Position numbers and translations under genes: made by a program. Below are positions 36,501 to 44,813 of a stretch of 64,000 nt of DNA, one piece after another. The notes under the pieces were generated by a model that saw only the letters and a program-made list of their open reading frames with translations, was not told the origin of the DNA and searched no databases. The DNA comes from Candidatus Phycosocius spiralis (GTDB taxonomy: Bacteria > Pseudomonadota > Alphaproteobacteria > Caulobacterales > Aquidulcibacteraceae), in NCBI RefSeq assembly GCF_030158815.1, contig NZ_BPFZ01000011.1, positions 20,786 through 84,785 of the forward strand, read 5' to 3'. How positions within the stretch are numbered: position 1 is the stretch's first letter; each line of letters opens with the position of its first letter.

Positions 36501-37317
36501 CAAACCAGGCAATAACTAAGGATATGGCGCGAACATTGGGTAAATCGCGCCCCAATTGATCGAGAGAAACCACCAAATCGGTTTGCGCGCTTTTAACATG
36601 GAGATTTTCACCTTTGGCCTCCCCCCCGCCCCACCGCGTGGTGATTGGCGTTGTCGCATAGGCAAATTCCCCTGCCCCCGGAATTAAGCAAACCGCGCGC
36701 GCTAAATCAGCCAAACGAGGCCCTTTTGAAGATGATGGTGATTGAGCAAAAACTTCAAACGAGAATTGAGGAATGCGATCATTAAACCCCGCCAGTGCCA
36801 AATCCTCAAACACAATATAGGCCAAACCGCGAAAGGCCGGTGCAAAATTAATGCCTTCAATAGCTTCAATTATCATATCAGGCATTTGGGTTTCATCGCC
36901 CAGATACAACCGATAGGTGACCGTCGATAGGTCAAACTTCTCCCCATTCACCCAAACTCGACCGATGCCGCCAATCGGTCCTTCGCATAAGCCAATAGCG
37001 AAGCTTAATGAATAAGAGCGCTCAACGACACGCTGCCCACCTTTACCCCCAACGGTTCTTTTGGATGTGCTTTCCTTAAACTGAGCCGCCCAAATGATTT
37101 GCCCAGTGATGCGACCTGCACCGTAAACGATAGGGATCGCCGCACCTTCCCCACCTCCTTGAACCTTAAGATTGGATAATCTGGATGGCTGTACTCGTGT
37201 TGGTGTCAGACTTGTTTGGATCGTTGCATCCAAGGCTGAACCTGCCATCGCCCCAACAAACCCACCAACAGGCCCAAAAAGAGCGGATCCAACAGTTGAA
37301 AGTATAAGGGTTGCCAT
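33538..37317 (-). CDS. g15: GTA tail host-specificity protein gp15 (megatron)
   Basis: The 1259-residue protein is the tail-tip component of the GTA particle. The N-terminus (1-60) is hydrophobic and glycine-rich. A TIM-barrel glycoside-hydrolase-like domain lies at about 430-745 with YGADWTEYGAY (498-508) and FIGIDWYPP (530-538). The phage-tail_3-like baseplate region follows at about 790-960, and a C-terminal domain completes the known arrangement. In RcGTA this protein spans the tail tip and helps cell-wall penetration. It is the last gene of the cluster, 2 bp after g14. Confidence 0.93.
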   Translation of the reverse strand: MATLILSTVGSALFGPVGGFVGAMAGSALDATIQTSLTPTRVQPSRLSNLKVQGGGEGAAIPIVYGAGRITGQIIWAAQFKESTSKRTVGGKGGQRVVERSYSLSFAIGLCEGPIGGIGRVWVNGEKFDLSTVTYRLYLGDETQMPDMIIEAIEGINFAPAFRGLAYIVFEDLALAGFNDRIPQFSFEVFAQSPSSSKGPRLADLARAVCLIPGAGEFAYATTPITTRWGGGEAKGENLHVKSAQTDLVVSLDQLGRDLPNVRAISLVIAWFGTDLRAGMCKIQPRVDQAYKVTQPRAWQVAGLSRQKAELVTQVDDRPAYGGSPEDQSVIEAIQELKGRGHFVTHNPFVMMDIPATNTLPNPYATNTSGIGQAPYPWRGRITCYPGPHQQGSADGTASAANQVAAFFGTATAAQFQLRGREVIYSGPAEWSYRRFILHQAALAKAAGGVDGFLIGSELIGLTRLRSSDGSFPAVTALRALAAEVRLILGPNVQLGYGADWTEYGAYSPPGTSDLRFPLDPLWADPEINFIGIDWYPPLTDRRAGDPKPDLNLYKAGIEAGEAYDFYYVNDQARLAKQRTPITDGAYQEPWVWRQKDLRGFWSNAHYERNGGVRVSKPTPWVPKSKPIYLMEVGFPAVDKGANRPSVFPDPKSSEAGLPPFSNGQRDDGEQRLALEATLSYWRDNNPISPLYGKPMLNLDHIYLWTWDARPFPHFPQLQSVWGDGAYAAKGHWLAGRAGALPIRDILADIGVRAGLSRLDTSSVEGYIEGYLIENPSDARTLFEQLAKPFGLEAQPAFDSLRLKTIPPSVGLIDLSPKDFVLNQTKPALSRALLLHEQPRSARATTYASERDYQPATYQAGSTSNQANQLNVTLPVVIDATSRKAVSEYLAQSAPMEVLSGSLSGRMAALLEVGDRFSWEDGTIWRVDRLEGAWGQELTASRAPSAQLASISSYFVDPTPQLPVIVSPPNIVMLDLPAPFVSTQSPQPHFGAYAKPWPNEIEIVLGDKQIARLNRPMLAGELNSTLDPAPISRRLGMGCQVVFSNDQTPPTSGKGAFIADNQILDIVTWQAVNLVGPQTWRLNGLVRGYLGVAQAPAIASGTSFIVLNEAIGIGSLDQNLWGSTLSYAGQPVGEAQLATILNARFRASAQKPWSPCHAKAKRRSDGVMVSWIRRAWGDGDSWDVPIVPLGCASEKYRIRLMTSSGVMVHEAVTDTPSYLYPRAKELADFGTQQALLHVEICQLGTSDLVGYPLVDQLAL

Positions 37318-37319
37318 AC

Positions 37320-37748
37320 TTAGACTCTTTCTTCGGACTTGATGGAATGGGCTTGAGACGGGATCATAGCGGGCCAGTCAAATACGTGGGTTGTGCGCAC
37401 GCTAAACCAGCTGCCATAGCGGTTTTCAACCACCCCCGCCGTCCAATGGGCATGGATAAAACGGCCATTTTCACTGACCAATCCGGCATGGACCGGCGGC
37501 CCGAAGGGCTGTTGCGACAATAGGATCAAAGTGCCAGGAACTGGCTCAGGGCAGGGCCGTAAAAAGGCATGGGCAGCGGCTTCTAAATCCTGGTTCAAGC
37601 TTTGCCGATCCGGGCAAGCCATACCAAGTTCACGGGCAATGCCTTCGATCAAGCCGACACAATCAGTTCCAATACCACGTAAACTGGCTTCGGGAACAAA
37701 GGGCGTGCCCAGCCAAGCCCGAGCCTTTTCAAGAACCTCTAACCTCAT
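37320..37748 (-). CDS. g14: GTA NlpC/P60-family peptidase gp14
   Basis: A 142-residue cell-wall peptidase of the tail tip. The catalytic Cys30 lies in GTDCVGL, and His residues follow at 87, 99 and 101 around PVHAGL and FIHAHW. It is expected to cut recipient or donor peptidoglycan during DNA delivery. It overlaps g13 by 4 bp and is immediately followed by g15, the conserved RcGTA arrangement. Confidence 0.92.
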   Translation of the reverse strand: MRLEVLEKARAWLGTPFVPEASLRGIGTDCVGLIEGIARELGMACPDRQSLNQDLEAAAHAFLRPCPEPVPGTLILLSQQPFGPPVHAGLVSENGRFIHAHWTAGVVENRYGSWFSVRTTHVFDWPAMIPSQAHSIKSEERV

Positions 37749-38626
37749 CGCCGCCCCCCGGTGTTGCCTGAAATGGCAGGGCCAGAAAACACCGCATCAT
37801 CGCCAGGCAATGTCGGCACTCCACGAAAGTTAAGCTGGTTTTGAAATCGATCTCGACAAGTCGCGTAGGATTTATCGCACCCCACTTTTAAGAGTACACG
37901 ATTGCCAGCTTGGGCCATGATTGGCATTGGTTGAGCTAAAGCGAGCGCGATTTCGTTTTGCGCAAACTCCAGCTTGGCTAGGCTTGTTTTCCAGTTTGCC
38001 GCAGGGCCAGTCTGGAACGCGCAACTTCCCCCAACCCAATGATCCAGTACGATTGCAGCAGGTTTTGGCACAATCAGGGTGCGATCATTGGGTATGCTTG
38101 TGATCACACTGTTCCAAGATCGCGTAGGCGTGCTTAAGTCGGCCTTGCAGCGACCATCACCGAGCTGCGCATCGCAGGTTCTTGCATAAACTTTGCCGAT
38201 AACTTGATTAAGGTTAGGATCAAGACTGGTAATACTTAATTCAAACGCATGACCTTGGCAGGTGATAGACTGCACAGTCCCTGACCATAAATGGATTGCG
38301 CTTTCTGCATCGGTCCAATCAAACGCAAATGCTTCAACCTTCGCCTGATCCCACAAGCCAATCCTGACGTCGGCCTCACTCACCCGATCTAACCGCAAAG
38401 CACCCGATAAAGCTCCATGGCCTGGGCTGAGCGACAGCTCCTTTTCTAGAGCATTTTCGCGCAAGCTGATGCTAGCCTGAAACAAAGTGCCTAGCCGAGT
38501 TAAATCTCGATCATGCTCAGTTGCTGCCACGATGAAACCATCCTTACGCGTTAGCCGCCATGCGCGGGCTAAAGTGGTCACGCCTTCTACCAATTTGGCC
38601 GTAAGTGCTGGGTTGAGCTGCCTCAT
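37745..38626 (-). CDS. g13: GTA tail hub protein gp13 (DUF2163)
   Basis: A 293-residue DUF2163/phage-BR0599-type protein. Family signs are the N-terminal LARAWRLTRKDG with HDRDL, and the C-terminal Cys-rich segment KVGCDKSYATCRDRFQN, LNFRGVPTLPG. In RcGTA this protein forms the hub of the baseplate and in homologous structures its Cys residues bind an iron-sulfur cluster. Overlaps both neighbours by 4 bp. Confidence 0.93.
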   Translation of the reverse strand: MRQLNPALTAKLVEGVTTLARAWRLTRKDGFIVAATEHDRDLTRLGTLFQASISLRENALEKELSLSPGHGALSGALRLDRVSEADVRIGLWDQAKVEAFAFDWTDAESAIHLWSGTVQSITCQGHAFELSITSLDPNLNQVIGKVYARTCDAQLGDGRCKADLSTPTRSWNSVITSIPNDRTLIVPKPAAIVLDHWVGGSCAFQTGPAANWKTSLAKLEFAQNEIALALAQPMPIMAQAGNRVLLKVGCDKSYATCRDRFQNQLNFRGVPTLPGDDAVFSGPAISGNTGGRR

Positions 38627-39255
38627 ATGCTGATTTCCACAAGACTGAGCGCAACAACTCGCCCAGCATCAAAGGCATCATGGGCGATATCCAATCGATC
38701 GCTATCAAATCGAACAGGAGTATCGAAGCGAAATCCCGCCCGTACCAAAACCCCATTAGCAGGCGCTAATGCAAGGGTAATTGTCCCCGTTAAATCCTCA
38801 ACCGTGAACCCACTTGCGGGTAATTCAGTATTGCCAACCCCAATGCGTACACTGCCCAAGACAGGTAGAATAATCGGGCGAACACTTGATCCCGCAGCAT
38901 CTCCATAGGTTTTTTGGAGCTGAAATGTCTTGTTGGTGGCATCGCCAGTTCCCAACAACTGATCGAATGGAGTGGGTGTTTGAAGCGGGGGACAACTTTT
39001 AAAGTCTGACGGGTCGCGGAACCGAAATCCATAAAGCCGCCCAAACCGTGCTTCAAAAAAAGCGGTAATCGTCGCCAAATCATCCAAATTGCGGATTGAG
39101 GAGCTAACCTCCCAACGGCGTTTTGAAGCTGAATAGGGGCTATTTCGTGCTTCCCGGCCATCAGCGAGCTCAACTATATCTGTACGCCGCTCAGGACCTC
39201 CAACTGCACCACGTGCAAGTTTTAAGGGAAAAGCGATGTTGTGAAACTGTCTCAT
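38623..39255 (-). CDS. g12: GTA distal tail protein gp12 (DUF2460)
   Basis: A 210-residue DUF2460 protein. It begins with FHNIAFPLKLARGAVGGPER, then has RKRWEV-like text (SKRRWEVS), GRLYGFRFRDPSDF and ends FDTPVRFDSDRLDI, the family layout. It joins tail tube to baseplate in the RcGTA particle. Overlaps g11 and g13 by 4 bp. Confidence 0.93.
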   Translation of the reverse strand: MRQFHNIAFPLKLARGAVGGPERRTDIVELADGREARNSPYSASKRRWEVSSSIRNLDDLATITAFFEARFGRLYGFRFRDPSDFKSCPPLQTPTPFDQLLGTGDATNKTFQLQKTYGDAAGSSVRPIILPVLGSVRIGVGNTELPASGFTVEDLTGTITLALAPANGVLVRAGFRFDTPVRFDSDRLDIAHDAFDAGRVVALSLVEISI

Positions 39256-39788
39256 ACTAAAAGGCTCCCACGCTGAACTGCACGAGCCAAAGCCGCCGAT
39301 ATCTGATTTGAGGACCTTTTAACCTCACCAAGTGAACTTCCCGGTGCCATATTGATCACAATTGAAACTGGTGAGGGGAAGCCCGCAGTTTGGATTTGGC
39401 CTACAGCATTGGGAACAAATAATTCAGGGCCTCGCTCTCCGACCAGATAAGCACCTCCACTTGCCACCGGTCCGCCATTGGCGCGCGCGCCAAAATTGGG
39501 TAAGGCGCGAAATACAGACACCAATGCGTTATTGATCGGTGCCGTGACAAACCGATCAATCGCTATTTGCGACAAGTCCCGCACAATGCTTGCAGCCAGT
39601 CCGCGTACGGAAAGTTCGCCACTGCGCGCAGCCTCACCTAAAGCGCTAGATACTCTTTTGCCGGCCTTGGCAAACGCATCGCCAATCAAATCTGCGGCAT
39701 CTTGAGCCGGTCCTCGCGCGAATGCATCCAAGCTCGCAGAGGCATCTTGCAGCTGATTATTCAATGAATTATTATTCGTTCCGTTCAT
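39252..39788 (-). CDS. g11: GTA tape measure protein gp11 (short)
   Basis: A 178-residue tape-measure-like protein, short as in other GTAs with short tails. It has an Ala-rich helical region (about 30-110, ending RDLSQIAIDRFVTAPI) and the conserved ANGGPVASGGAYLVGERGPE segment at about 113-132 seen at the C-terminus of many phage tape measures. It overlaps g10.1 by 17 bp. Confidence 0.88.
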   Translation of the reverse strand: MNGTNNNSLNNQLQDASASLDAFARGPAQDAADLIGDAFAKAGKRVSSALGEAARSGELSVRGLAASIVRDLSQIAIDRFVTAPINNALVSVFRALPNFGARANGGPVASGGAYLVGERGPELFVPNAVGQIQTAGFPSPVSIVINMAPGSSLGEVKRSSNQISAALARAVQRGSLLV

Positions 39789-39969
39789 AATCCAATTCCT
39801 GTTGGTCTGGGAAGGCGTGCTGAAGGGCGTGCAGATCTTGCTTAGTCATAGCGGGATTGATCCCAGCCAGTGCCCGCCATTCAGCAACAGACACTTCCCA
39901 AAATTGTGCTGGCCTCAAACCCATTGCAGCAGCTGAACCGAGCATGTCATGCCAAGGCAGAATGTTCAT
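39772..39969 (-). CDS. g10.1: GTA small protein gp10.1 (tail assembly chaperone partner)
   Basis: A 65-residue protein of the GTA family DUF2376 kind, with GLRPAQFWEVSVAEWRALAG and a C-terminal acidic part. In phages, such a short frame after the chaperone gene is needed for tape-measure folding. It overlaps g10 by 4 bp and g11 by 17 bp. Confidence 0.85.
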   Translation of the reverse strand: MNILPWHDMLGSAAAMGLRPAQFWEVSVAEWRALAGINPAMTKQDLHALQHAFPDQQELDYERNE

Positions 39970-40262
39970 GCGCCTGCCCTTTCAAAAGCTTGGGCGATGG
40001 CGCGTACAGCCTCTTCTGGATCAATTCGGCACTGAGCAAGATCAGACGGGCTTAAGCTTTCCCCACTTAAGAGTGCCGAAATCACAACCAGAATATCTTG
40101 CCCCGACAAATTACGCAGACGCGCTTCTAAATCCGGCAGAGTTTCAACACTGAAGGCGGCTTCAAGACGGGCCAATGCCCCCAAGGTCAAGCAGAGTTTA
40201 AGGGGTCGCCCATCCGCTTGCATAACCGCCTCACCCCGAGCACAGTTAGGTAGGCTACTCAT
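39966..40262 (-). CDS. g10: GTA family protein gp10 (tail assembly chaperone)
   Basis: A 98-residue protein matching the GTA_gp10 family. It starts with NCARGEAVMQADGRPLKLCL and includes the LTLGALARLEAAFSV segment, typical of this family. It likely acts with gp10.1 as the chaperone pair that coats the tape measure before tail assembly. Overlaps g9 and g10.1 by 4 bp. Confidence 0.88.
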   Translation of the reverse strand: MSSLPNCARGEAVMQADGRPLKLCLTLGALARLEAAFSVETLPDLEARLRNLSGQDILVVISALLSGESLSPSDLAQCRIDPEEAVRAIAQAFERAGA

Positions 40263-40678
40263 AGCGGGGTAAACCTCAACTCACCGGCACTGGCCAGTGT
40301 CATCGAGAAAGTTGCCTCGCCATCATGGGCGCCACCATATTCAAGAGCTGCAACCTGAAACGGCCCTTCAAACGTGCCAAAATCTGGGATGATCAGCTGC
40401 CAAATGCGGCGATCTTGCACCATAAAGCTGGAGCGCACCAACGCATCGGATGCTCCATCCTTAAACACTCCCGCCCCAGTCACGCTAGCCTCTTTCAAAC
40501 CGGCACCCGAAAGAAGTTCGCGCCATGCGCCGGGGCTGTCAGCAGCGGTTGCATCCACCGATCGCGCAGACAAGGCGATTGTTTTAGCACGCAGACCCGC
40601 CACCGTGATGAAACTGGGTGTTACTTCGCCATTGGAAACTTTTAAAAGGACATCCCGTCCTGCTTGTCCTGCCATCAT
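40259..40678 (-). CDS. g9: GTA major tail protein gp9
   Basis: A 139-residue TP901-1-type major tail protein that forms the tube rings. Family features are GRDVLLKVSNG near the start, the segment AKTIALSARSVDATAADSPG and WRELLSGAGLKEASVTGAG, and C-terminal GEATFSMTLASAGELRFTP. Separated from g8 by 22 bp and overlapping g10 by 4 bp. Confidence 0.92.
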   Translation of the reverse strand: MMAGQAGRDVLLKVSNGEVTPSFITVAGLRAKTIALSARSVDATAADSPGAWRELLSGAGLKEASVTGAGVFKDGASDALVRSSFMVQDRRIWQLIIPDFGTFEGPFQVAALEYGGAHDGEATFSMTLASAGELRFTPL

Positions 40679-40700
40679 CGGCTCCTTTATGAATTTATAT

Positions 40701-41105
40701 TCAGATAGCTTCAGCTATGATCTTAAGGCGAACAATTCCGAGCCAGGTTCGCCCATCCACGGCGCGCATCACGTCGCTATAGAGGGGCAAAACCAACACA
40801 ATGCGTGCGCCACTGGCACTTGGGCGCGGTCCGGTGGCACAGGCCGCTAGGGCTGCTACGGCTTTGCGTGCTTCTTCGGCACCCGATTGGCGGCAAACCA
40901 CTTCAAGGGTTGCGATATGTTCTTGTGTCGGCACCCCTGAAACGTCTACAGACCGGGTTTCCCAACGCCGCCACACTGCAAAGGGATAGGCAGCCAGCTT
41001 TACAGGGGCATCAAAGATACGGGCTGGATTACCCAAGGCTGATTTTACTGCGGTATCGGCTTTAAATGTGGCCTCTAATGCCTTTTGACATGCTATAGCG
41101 GTCAT
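40701..41105 (-). CDS. g8: GTA tail terminator protein gp8 (DUF3168)
   Basis: A 134-residue DUF3168 protein, the tail terminator that caps the tube. ATG 41105 is chosen because it overlaps the g6 stop as ATGA and fits the family start (TAIACQKALEATFKAD); a longer frame starts ten codons earlier inside g6. C-terminal block RTWLGIVRLKIIAE is also typical. In RcGTA g7 lies between g6 and g8; here there is no room for it. Confidence 0.9.
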   Translation of the reverse strand: MTAIACQKALEATFKADTAVKSALGNPARIFDAPVKLAAYPFAVWRRWETRSVDVSGVPTQEHIATLEVVCRQSGAEEARKAVAALAACATGPRPSASGARIVLVLPLYSDVMRAVDGRTWLGIVRLKIIAEAI

Positions 41106-41626
41106 AGCTTGACGCCTTGGATGTTGCGGTCCCAAAGAGCCGGACCAAGCGCCTTGAGATCCGTAGTGAGGCCATCTCGGCGGGCCAATGCCTCCCCTAC
41201 CGCCTCGATGATGGCAAGCTTAAAGGCTTGCGGGATTTGGGCAGCGGTGGCGTAACCAGCACGATAGTCCACTACAAGTCCAAACACCGTTTGGCTTATG
41301 TTAAACTTGCCATCCAATAGGCGAACTAATTCACTTGTAGCAGGTGTGGGCACACCTTTTTCATCGAGGACCGAAGCGGTGAGGATGGCTTGGACCGGGC
41401 TGGCGCCGGGCACCACAATGCCCGGCCCCATTGGCCCTAGGAAAGTCTGGCGCAGCTGCCGGGTGATCAAAGCACGCCCGGTGCGTACTTCAAACGCTTC
41501 TCGCGCCGCCCCGATCAATAAAGCAAGGATTGCATCATCACCCTCGCTACCAATCCGAAGATAGGCGCGGACTTCCAAGACGCTAACGGGCTCCCCCACC
41601 GGGGGGACAAGAATTTCCAGGGCCAT
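41102..41626 (-). CDS. g6: GTA head-tail adaptor gp6
   Basis: A 174-residue head-tail connector of the phiE125 gp8/gp6-like type. The N-terminal EPVSVLEVRAYLRIGSEGDD and AAREAFEVRTGRALITR and the C-terminal YRAGYATAAQIPQAFKLAI pattern are characteristic. It binds the portal and forms the platform for tail attachment. It lies 11 bp after g5 and overlaps g8 by 4 bp. Confidence 0.92.
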   Translation of the reverse strand: MALEILVPPVGEPVSVLEVRAYLRIGSEGDDAILALLIGAAREAFEVRTGRALITRQLRQTFLGPMGPGIVVPGASPVQAILTASVLDEKGVPTPATSELVRLLDGKFNISQTVFGLVVDYRAGYATAAQIPQAFKLAIIEAVGEALARRDGLTTDLKALGPALWDRNIQGVKL

Positions 41627-41637
41627 GCGTTTAAGCC

Positions 41638-42861
41638 TTAGCTGACAGCGAATCTAAGAAGTTTGATGGCGTCAAAATTCTGAACACCCCCGCCGACCCT
41701 TTTGGTCACATAAAACATGACAAACGGTTTGTTCGAATACGGATCGCGCAAAATAGAGATGTCAGCACGGTCAACGATCAAATAGCCCTTTTCAAAGTCC
41801 CCAAAAGCGATGGCGAACCCGCCGCTGCTGACATCGGGCATGTCTTCACATTCGACCATTGGGAAGCCCAACAAAGTGGCAGGCTGTCCCGCAACCAAAG
41901 AAGGTTGCCAGATATATTGACCAGTGGAATCCTTGAATTTACGCACTTGGCCGACAGTACGACGGTTCATCATAAACGTCGCATTGCTGCGATATTGGGT
42001 GCGGGGCGCATAAGTTAAATCCACTAAGCGATCAACTGGATTGGTCGCTGCAAAGCCTGCTGCGACTCCAGTGGCCAAATAGCCCAATTGACCCCAAGTT
42101 GCAGTGGCGTCGGGTGCTGTGGTCGCGGCTAGAAGACCGCGCGGCTTATTGACGCCATCGCCCGTAATAAAGGCAACACTTTCCGCAGCAGCGAAGCTTT
42201 CAGCAATTTCCCCTGCCAACCATTGATCCATATCGAGCAGGGCGTCATCCAACAGGGTTTGGGTGGCTGCGGCCATCGCATAGATTTGCCCAATCGGAAA
42301 CGATAATAAATCAATGGAAGGGGTTGCCGTTTCAGCACGTGTTCCAGTTTCCGCAACCCACCCAACCGCAGGTGCTGTTGTCGCAATCGGTTTGCGGAAT
42401 ACACTCGATTGGGTCATGCGAATCGAAGCTAAGCGACGCATTGGCGAGGATGCAAAAATGCGCCGGTCAATGGTGGCTTGTACTTCTGGAGGTGCAACAT
42501 GACCACCATCACTGGCGACACCAACCGAAAGAGCTTTCGCTTCAATCTGGGCTAAAGCTGTCTCATCGCCCCGGCGCATAAAGCCTGCCCAAGCTGCTTT
42601 GGCTTCTTGATGATCAATCAATGTAGTTCCCGTCTGGTTCGGACGAAGACCCGTCAGGGTCAGTCGGTCAAGGGCGGTTTGTGCGCGGTTTAAGCTACGA
42701 TCAATGCGATCCACTTTTTCTTCTAGTAAAATGTCCGCAGAAGACTTCTTTTCGATCTCCGCCAATCGTTGATCATTGGCGGCCCGGAAGGCTTCAAAAG
42801 CAGACAAGAGTTCGTTATGGGCCGCCCGTGCTTCGGGCGACTGGGTTAAGTTAGTATCCAT
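41638..42861 (-). CDS. g5: GTA major capsid protein gp5 (HK97 fold)
   Basis: From ATG 42861, which has AAAAGGAG before it, the protein has 407 residues; an open frame 46 codons longer reaches into g4 and is not supported. The N-terminal coiled-coil scaffold region spans about 1-115 and is normally removed by the g4 protease. The core shows the HK97 capsid pattern: SVGVASDGGHVAPPE, RLASIRM, VAFITGDGVNKPRGLL and WQPSLVAGQPATLLGFP, and ends with RVGGGVQNFDAIKLLRF. Confidence 0.94.
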   Translation of the reverse strand: MDTNLTQSPEARAAHNELLSAFEAFRAANDQRLAEIEKKSSADILLEEKVDRIDRSLNRAQTALDRLTLTGLRPNQTGTTLIDHQEAKAAWAGFMRRGDETALAQIEAKALSVGVASDGGHVAPPEVQATIDRRIFASSPMRRLASIRMTQSSVFRKPIATTAPAVGWVAETGTRAETATPSIDLLSFPIGQIYAMAAATQTLLDDALLDMDQWLAGEIAESFAAAESVAFITGDGVNKPRGLLAATTAPDATATWGQLGYLATGVAAGFAATNPVDRLVDLTYAPRTQYRSNATFMMNRRTVGQVRKFKDSTGQYIWQPSLVAGQPATLLGFPMVECEDMPDVSSGGFAIAFGDFEKGYLIVDRADISILRDPYSNKPFVMFYVTKRVGGGVQNFDAIKLLRFAVS

Positions 42862-42880
42862 TTTATGCTCCTTTTGCCGG

Positions 42881-43342
42881 TTAAGCGGCGGTTTGTTGAA
42901 ATGATGGCGCCTGATTGTTACGCGGCGCAGCTTCACGGACCCGCAAGCGGGCGCGTGGCAACATGGGGAAAGTGACGATTGATACTTCGCGCAAATCAAT
43001 CGTCTTTAAGATCCGCCCCCCACCGGGGCGTGGCGTTGCCTCCAAGGCGCGAAAACCAATAGATAGTCCATCAGCAAGACCTGCTTGCACCAGCGCGATA
43101 ACCTTCTGGCCTGTACGATGATCAGCCTCGATCAAGCCACGCATCCAAAGCCCGCTATCATCTTCAGTTGCTTCTACCCACCGACCAATCGATTGGCGGG
43201 CATCATGCTGGAAAAGCATGGCAATTTCAGAGCATGGTTTGGCCCGCAAGGTGCGATCAAACGCACCGCGCTCAACCACGTCTAAGGCTAAATCGAGGCT
43301 GCCAAACAAGCTAGCATATCCAGCTATGGTCAAAGACTCCAT
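42881..43342 (-). CDS. g4: GTA prohead protease gp4
   Basis: A 153-residue HK97-family prohead protease. The catalytic triad can be placed at His46 (FQHDA), Ser94 (GLSIGFR) and Glu119 (LREVSIVT). It would remove the capsid's N-terminal scaffold during maturation. Its start overlaps the g3.5 stop by one base and its end is 19 bp before g5. Confidence 0.93.
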   Translation of the reverse strand: MESLTIAGYASLFGSLDLALDVVERGAFDRTLRAKPCSEIAMLFQHDARQSIGRWVEATEDDSGLWMRGLIEADHRTGQKVIALVQAGLADGLSIGFRALEATPRPGGGRILKTIDLREVSIVTFPMLPRARLRVREAAPRNNQAPSFQQTAA

Positions 43343-43605
43343 TAGGGCACCTCTCGATCCATATGATTTTCAATCCGAACCAAGCTCGCCCGCACAGCAC
43401 CCAGTTCCGCTTCGATGCGGGCAATACGCTCTAGAATGGGCTGTTGACGTTTGCCCTCAAGCTCAAGATCGTCGAGGCGTTGCGCCGCGGCGCCAACCCA
43501 TAACAAACCGGCAATGGCTTGCAGTATCAGAGTCACAAGGATGGCTAAGGTCAACCTAAATTGAGGTATTTCTTTATAATTGTATGGCTCTGGGTGATCA
43601 ATCAT
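43342..43605 (-). CDS. g3.5: GTA protein gp3.5
   Basis: An 87-residue protein with a transmembrane helix at about 18-40 and a C-terminal coiled coil (RIARIEAELGAVRASLVRIENHMDRE). This helix-plus-coiled-coil small protein between portal and protease is a constant feature of RcGTA-type clusters; its role is unknown. Overlaps g3 by 4 bp. Confidence 0.82.
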   Translation of the reverse strand: MIDHPEPYNYKEIPQFRLTLAILVTLILQAIAGLLWVGAAAQRLDDLELEGKRQQPILERIARIEAELGAVRASLVRIENHMDREVP

Positions 43606-44813
43606 GAGGACACCTGATCAAAGTTCGAATTGAGGGGAGGAAATCCAGCGAGCACGCGCTTTTCATCCACACTTAGGAATGAAGCCGTCTCCAAACGCGC
43701 CCAAAATGCTTCGCGCTCACCACTGAGAGCGGGTACCGCTTCTAAATCAGGGGTGATGGTAAGTGACACATCAGCCCATGGTGCGAGCCAATTTGCCAAA
43801 CAAGCAGCGGCTTTTGATACCAAGGGTAAAATCGTTTGGCGCCAGAACGCCAAATTGGCTTCTTTGTAATTGGAATAGGTGGAATCTCCTGGAATTCCCA
43901 AAAGCATGGGTGGCACACCAAAAGCCAATGCAATGTCTCGTGAAGCAGCCCGCCGTGCTTCAACAAAGTCCATTTCGGCGGGTGTCAAACTCATGCTGGT
44001 CCACTCAAGCCCGCCCTCCAGCAATAATGGTCGACCAGCATTAGAGGCACCAGTATGGGCTTGGGTAAGCTCTGCTTTCAGGCGCTCAAATTGCTCTTCG
44101 CTCAAACGCTCCGCGCCTGGCATACCTCGATAAACCAATGCCCCTGAAGGGCGTGCGGCATTATCAATCAAGGCCTTATTCCAAGCCCCGCCTGCATTAT
44201 GGATATCAACCGCAATGGCCGCAGCTTCTAAGGGTGATTGGCCGTAGAGATCGTCTGCTGGATTAAAGAGCTTGAGATGGCAAATGGGTGCTCGCCCAGT
44301 GGCAGTATCGCGCCAGATTCGCCTTTTGACGCCACCTGCATCATGCTCCCAACCATCTGGCCAGCCGGAAACACCTGGAATAATACGAACCCGATCAGGG
44401 CGCAGCACACAGATTTCGCGCGGTAAACCATCCAAAGCTACCATTTCCAACCATCCATTTCCAGCGATTTGGAGATGACCAAAAAAAGCTTCGAGCAATT
44501 CAGGCCCCGATTGTTCGGGGTTGGGCTGTAAAAACAGGTTCGCTAAGGGGTGGGGCTGACCCGCGCCATCGCGCAGATTCAAAGGAACCGACGCAGCCGT
44601 TTCTGCCACCAAGCGAACGCAGCGATAGGCAATCGCATTGCGCTGAAAGCCCTCACGCGCCAAAGCACCATAGTCCCGAGGAGTCCAAACTGGCCGCCCC
44701 GGACTGGTATAGGCCAAGAAAGGCGAACTTGCCTTGGCTTCACCCGAGCCCAAGGTTAGTTTTGGGCGGCGTTTGAAAAAAGGAAAAGGCGTCATTAATG
44801 AATATCCATTCAT
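43602..44813 (-). CDS. g3: GTA portal protein gp3
   Basis: A 403-residue HK97-type portal. Recognisable blocks are RNAIAYRCVRLVAETAASVP, PNPEQSGPELLEAFFGHLQI, PADDLYGQSPLEAAAIA, and FGVPPMLLGIPGDSTYSNYKEA. The portal forms the DNA gate at one capsid vertex and binds the terminase. Its ATG overlaps the g2 stop as ATGA; ATG 44795 is the next option. Confidence 0.94.
   Translation of the reverse strand: MNGYSLMTPFPFFKRRPKLTLGSGEAKASSPFLAYTSPGRPVWTPRDYGALAREGFQRNAIAYRCVRLVAETAASVPLNLRDGAGQPHPLANLFLQPNPEQSGPELLEAFFGHLQIAGNGWLEMVALDGLPREICVLRPDRVRIIPGVSGWPDGWEHDAGGVKRRIWRDTATGRAPICHLKLFNPADDLYGQSPLEAAAIAVDIHNAGGAWNKALIDNAARPSGALVYRGMPGAERLSEEQFERLKAELTQAHTGASNAGRPLLLEGGLEWTSMSLTPAEMDFVEARRAASRDIALAFGVPPMLLGIPGDSTYSNYKEANLAFWRQTILPLVSKAAACLANWLAPWADVSLTITPDLEAVPALSGEREAFWARLETASFLSVDEKRVLAGFPPLNSNFDQVSS

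Noticed and set aside
42862..42999. N-terminal extension of the capsid gene
   Set aside because: The extension overlaps g4 in another frame; a good ribosome-binding site precedes ATG 42861.
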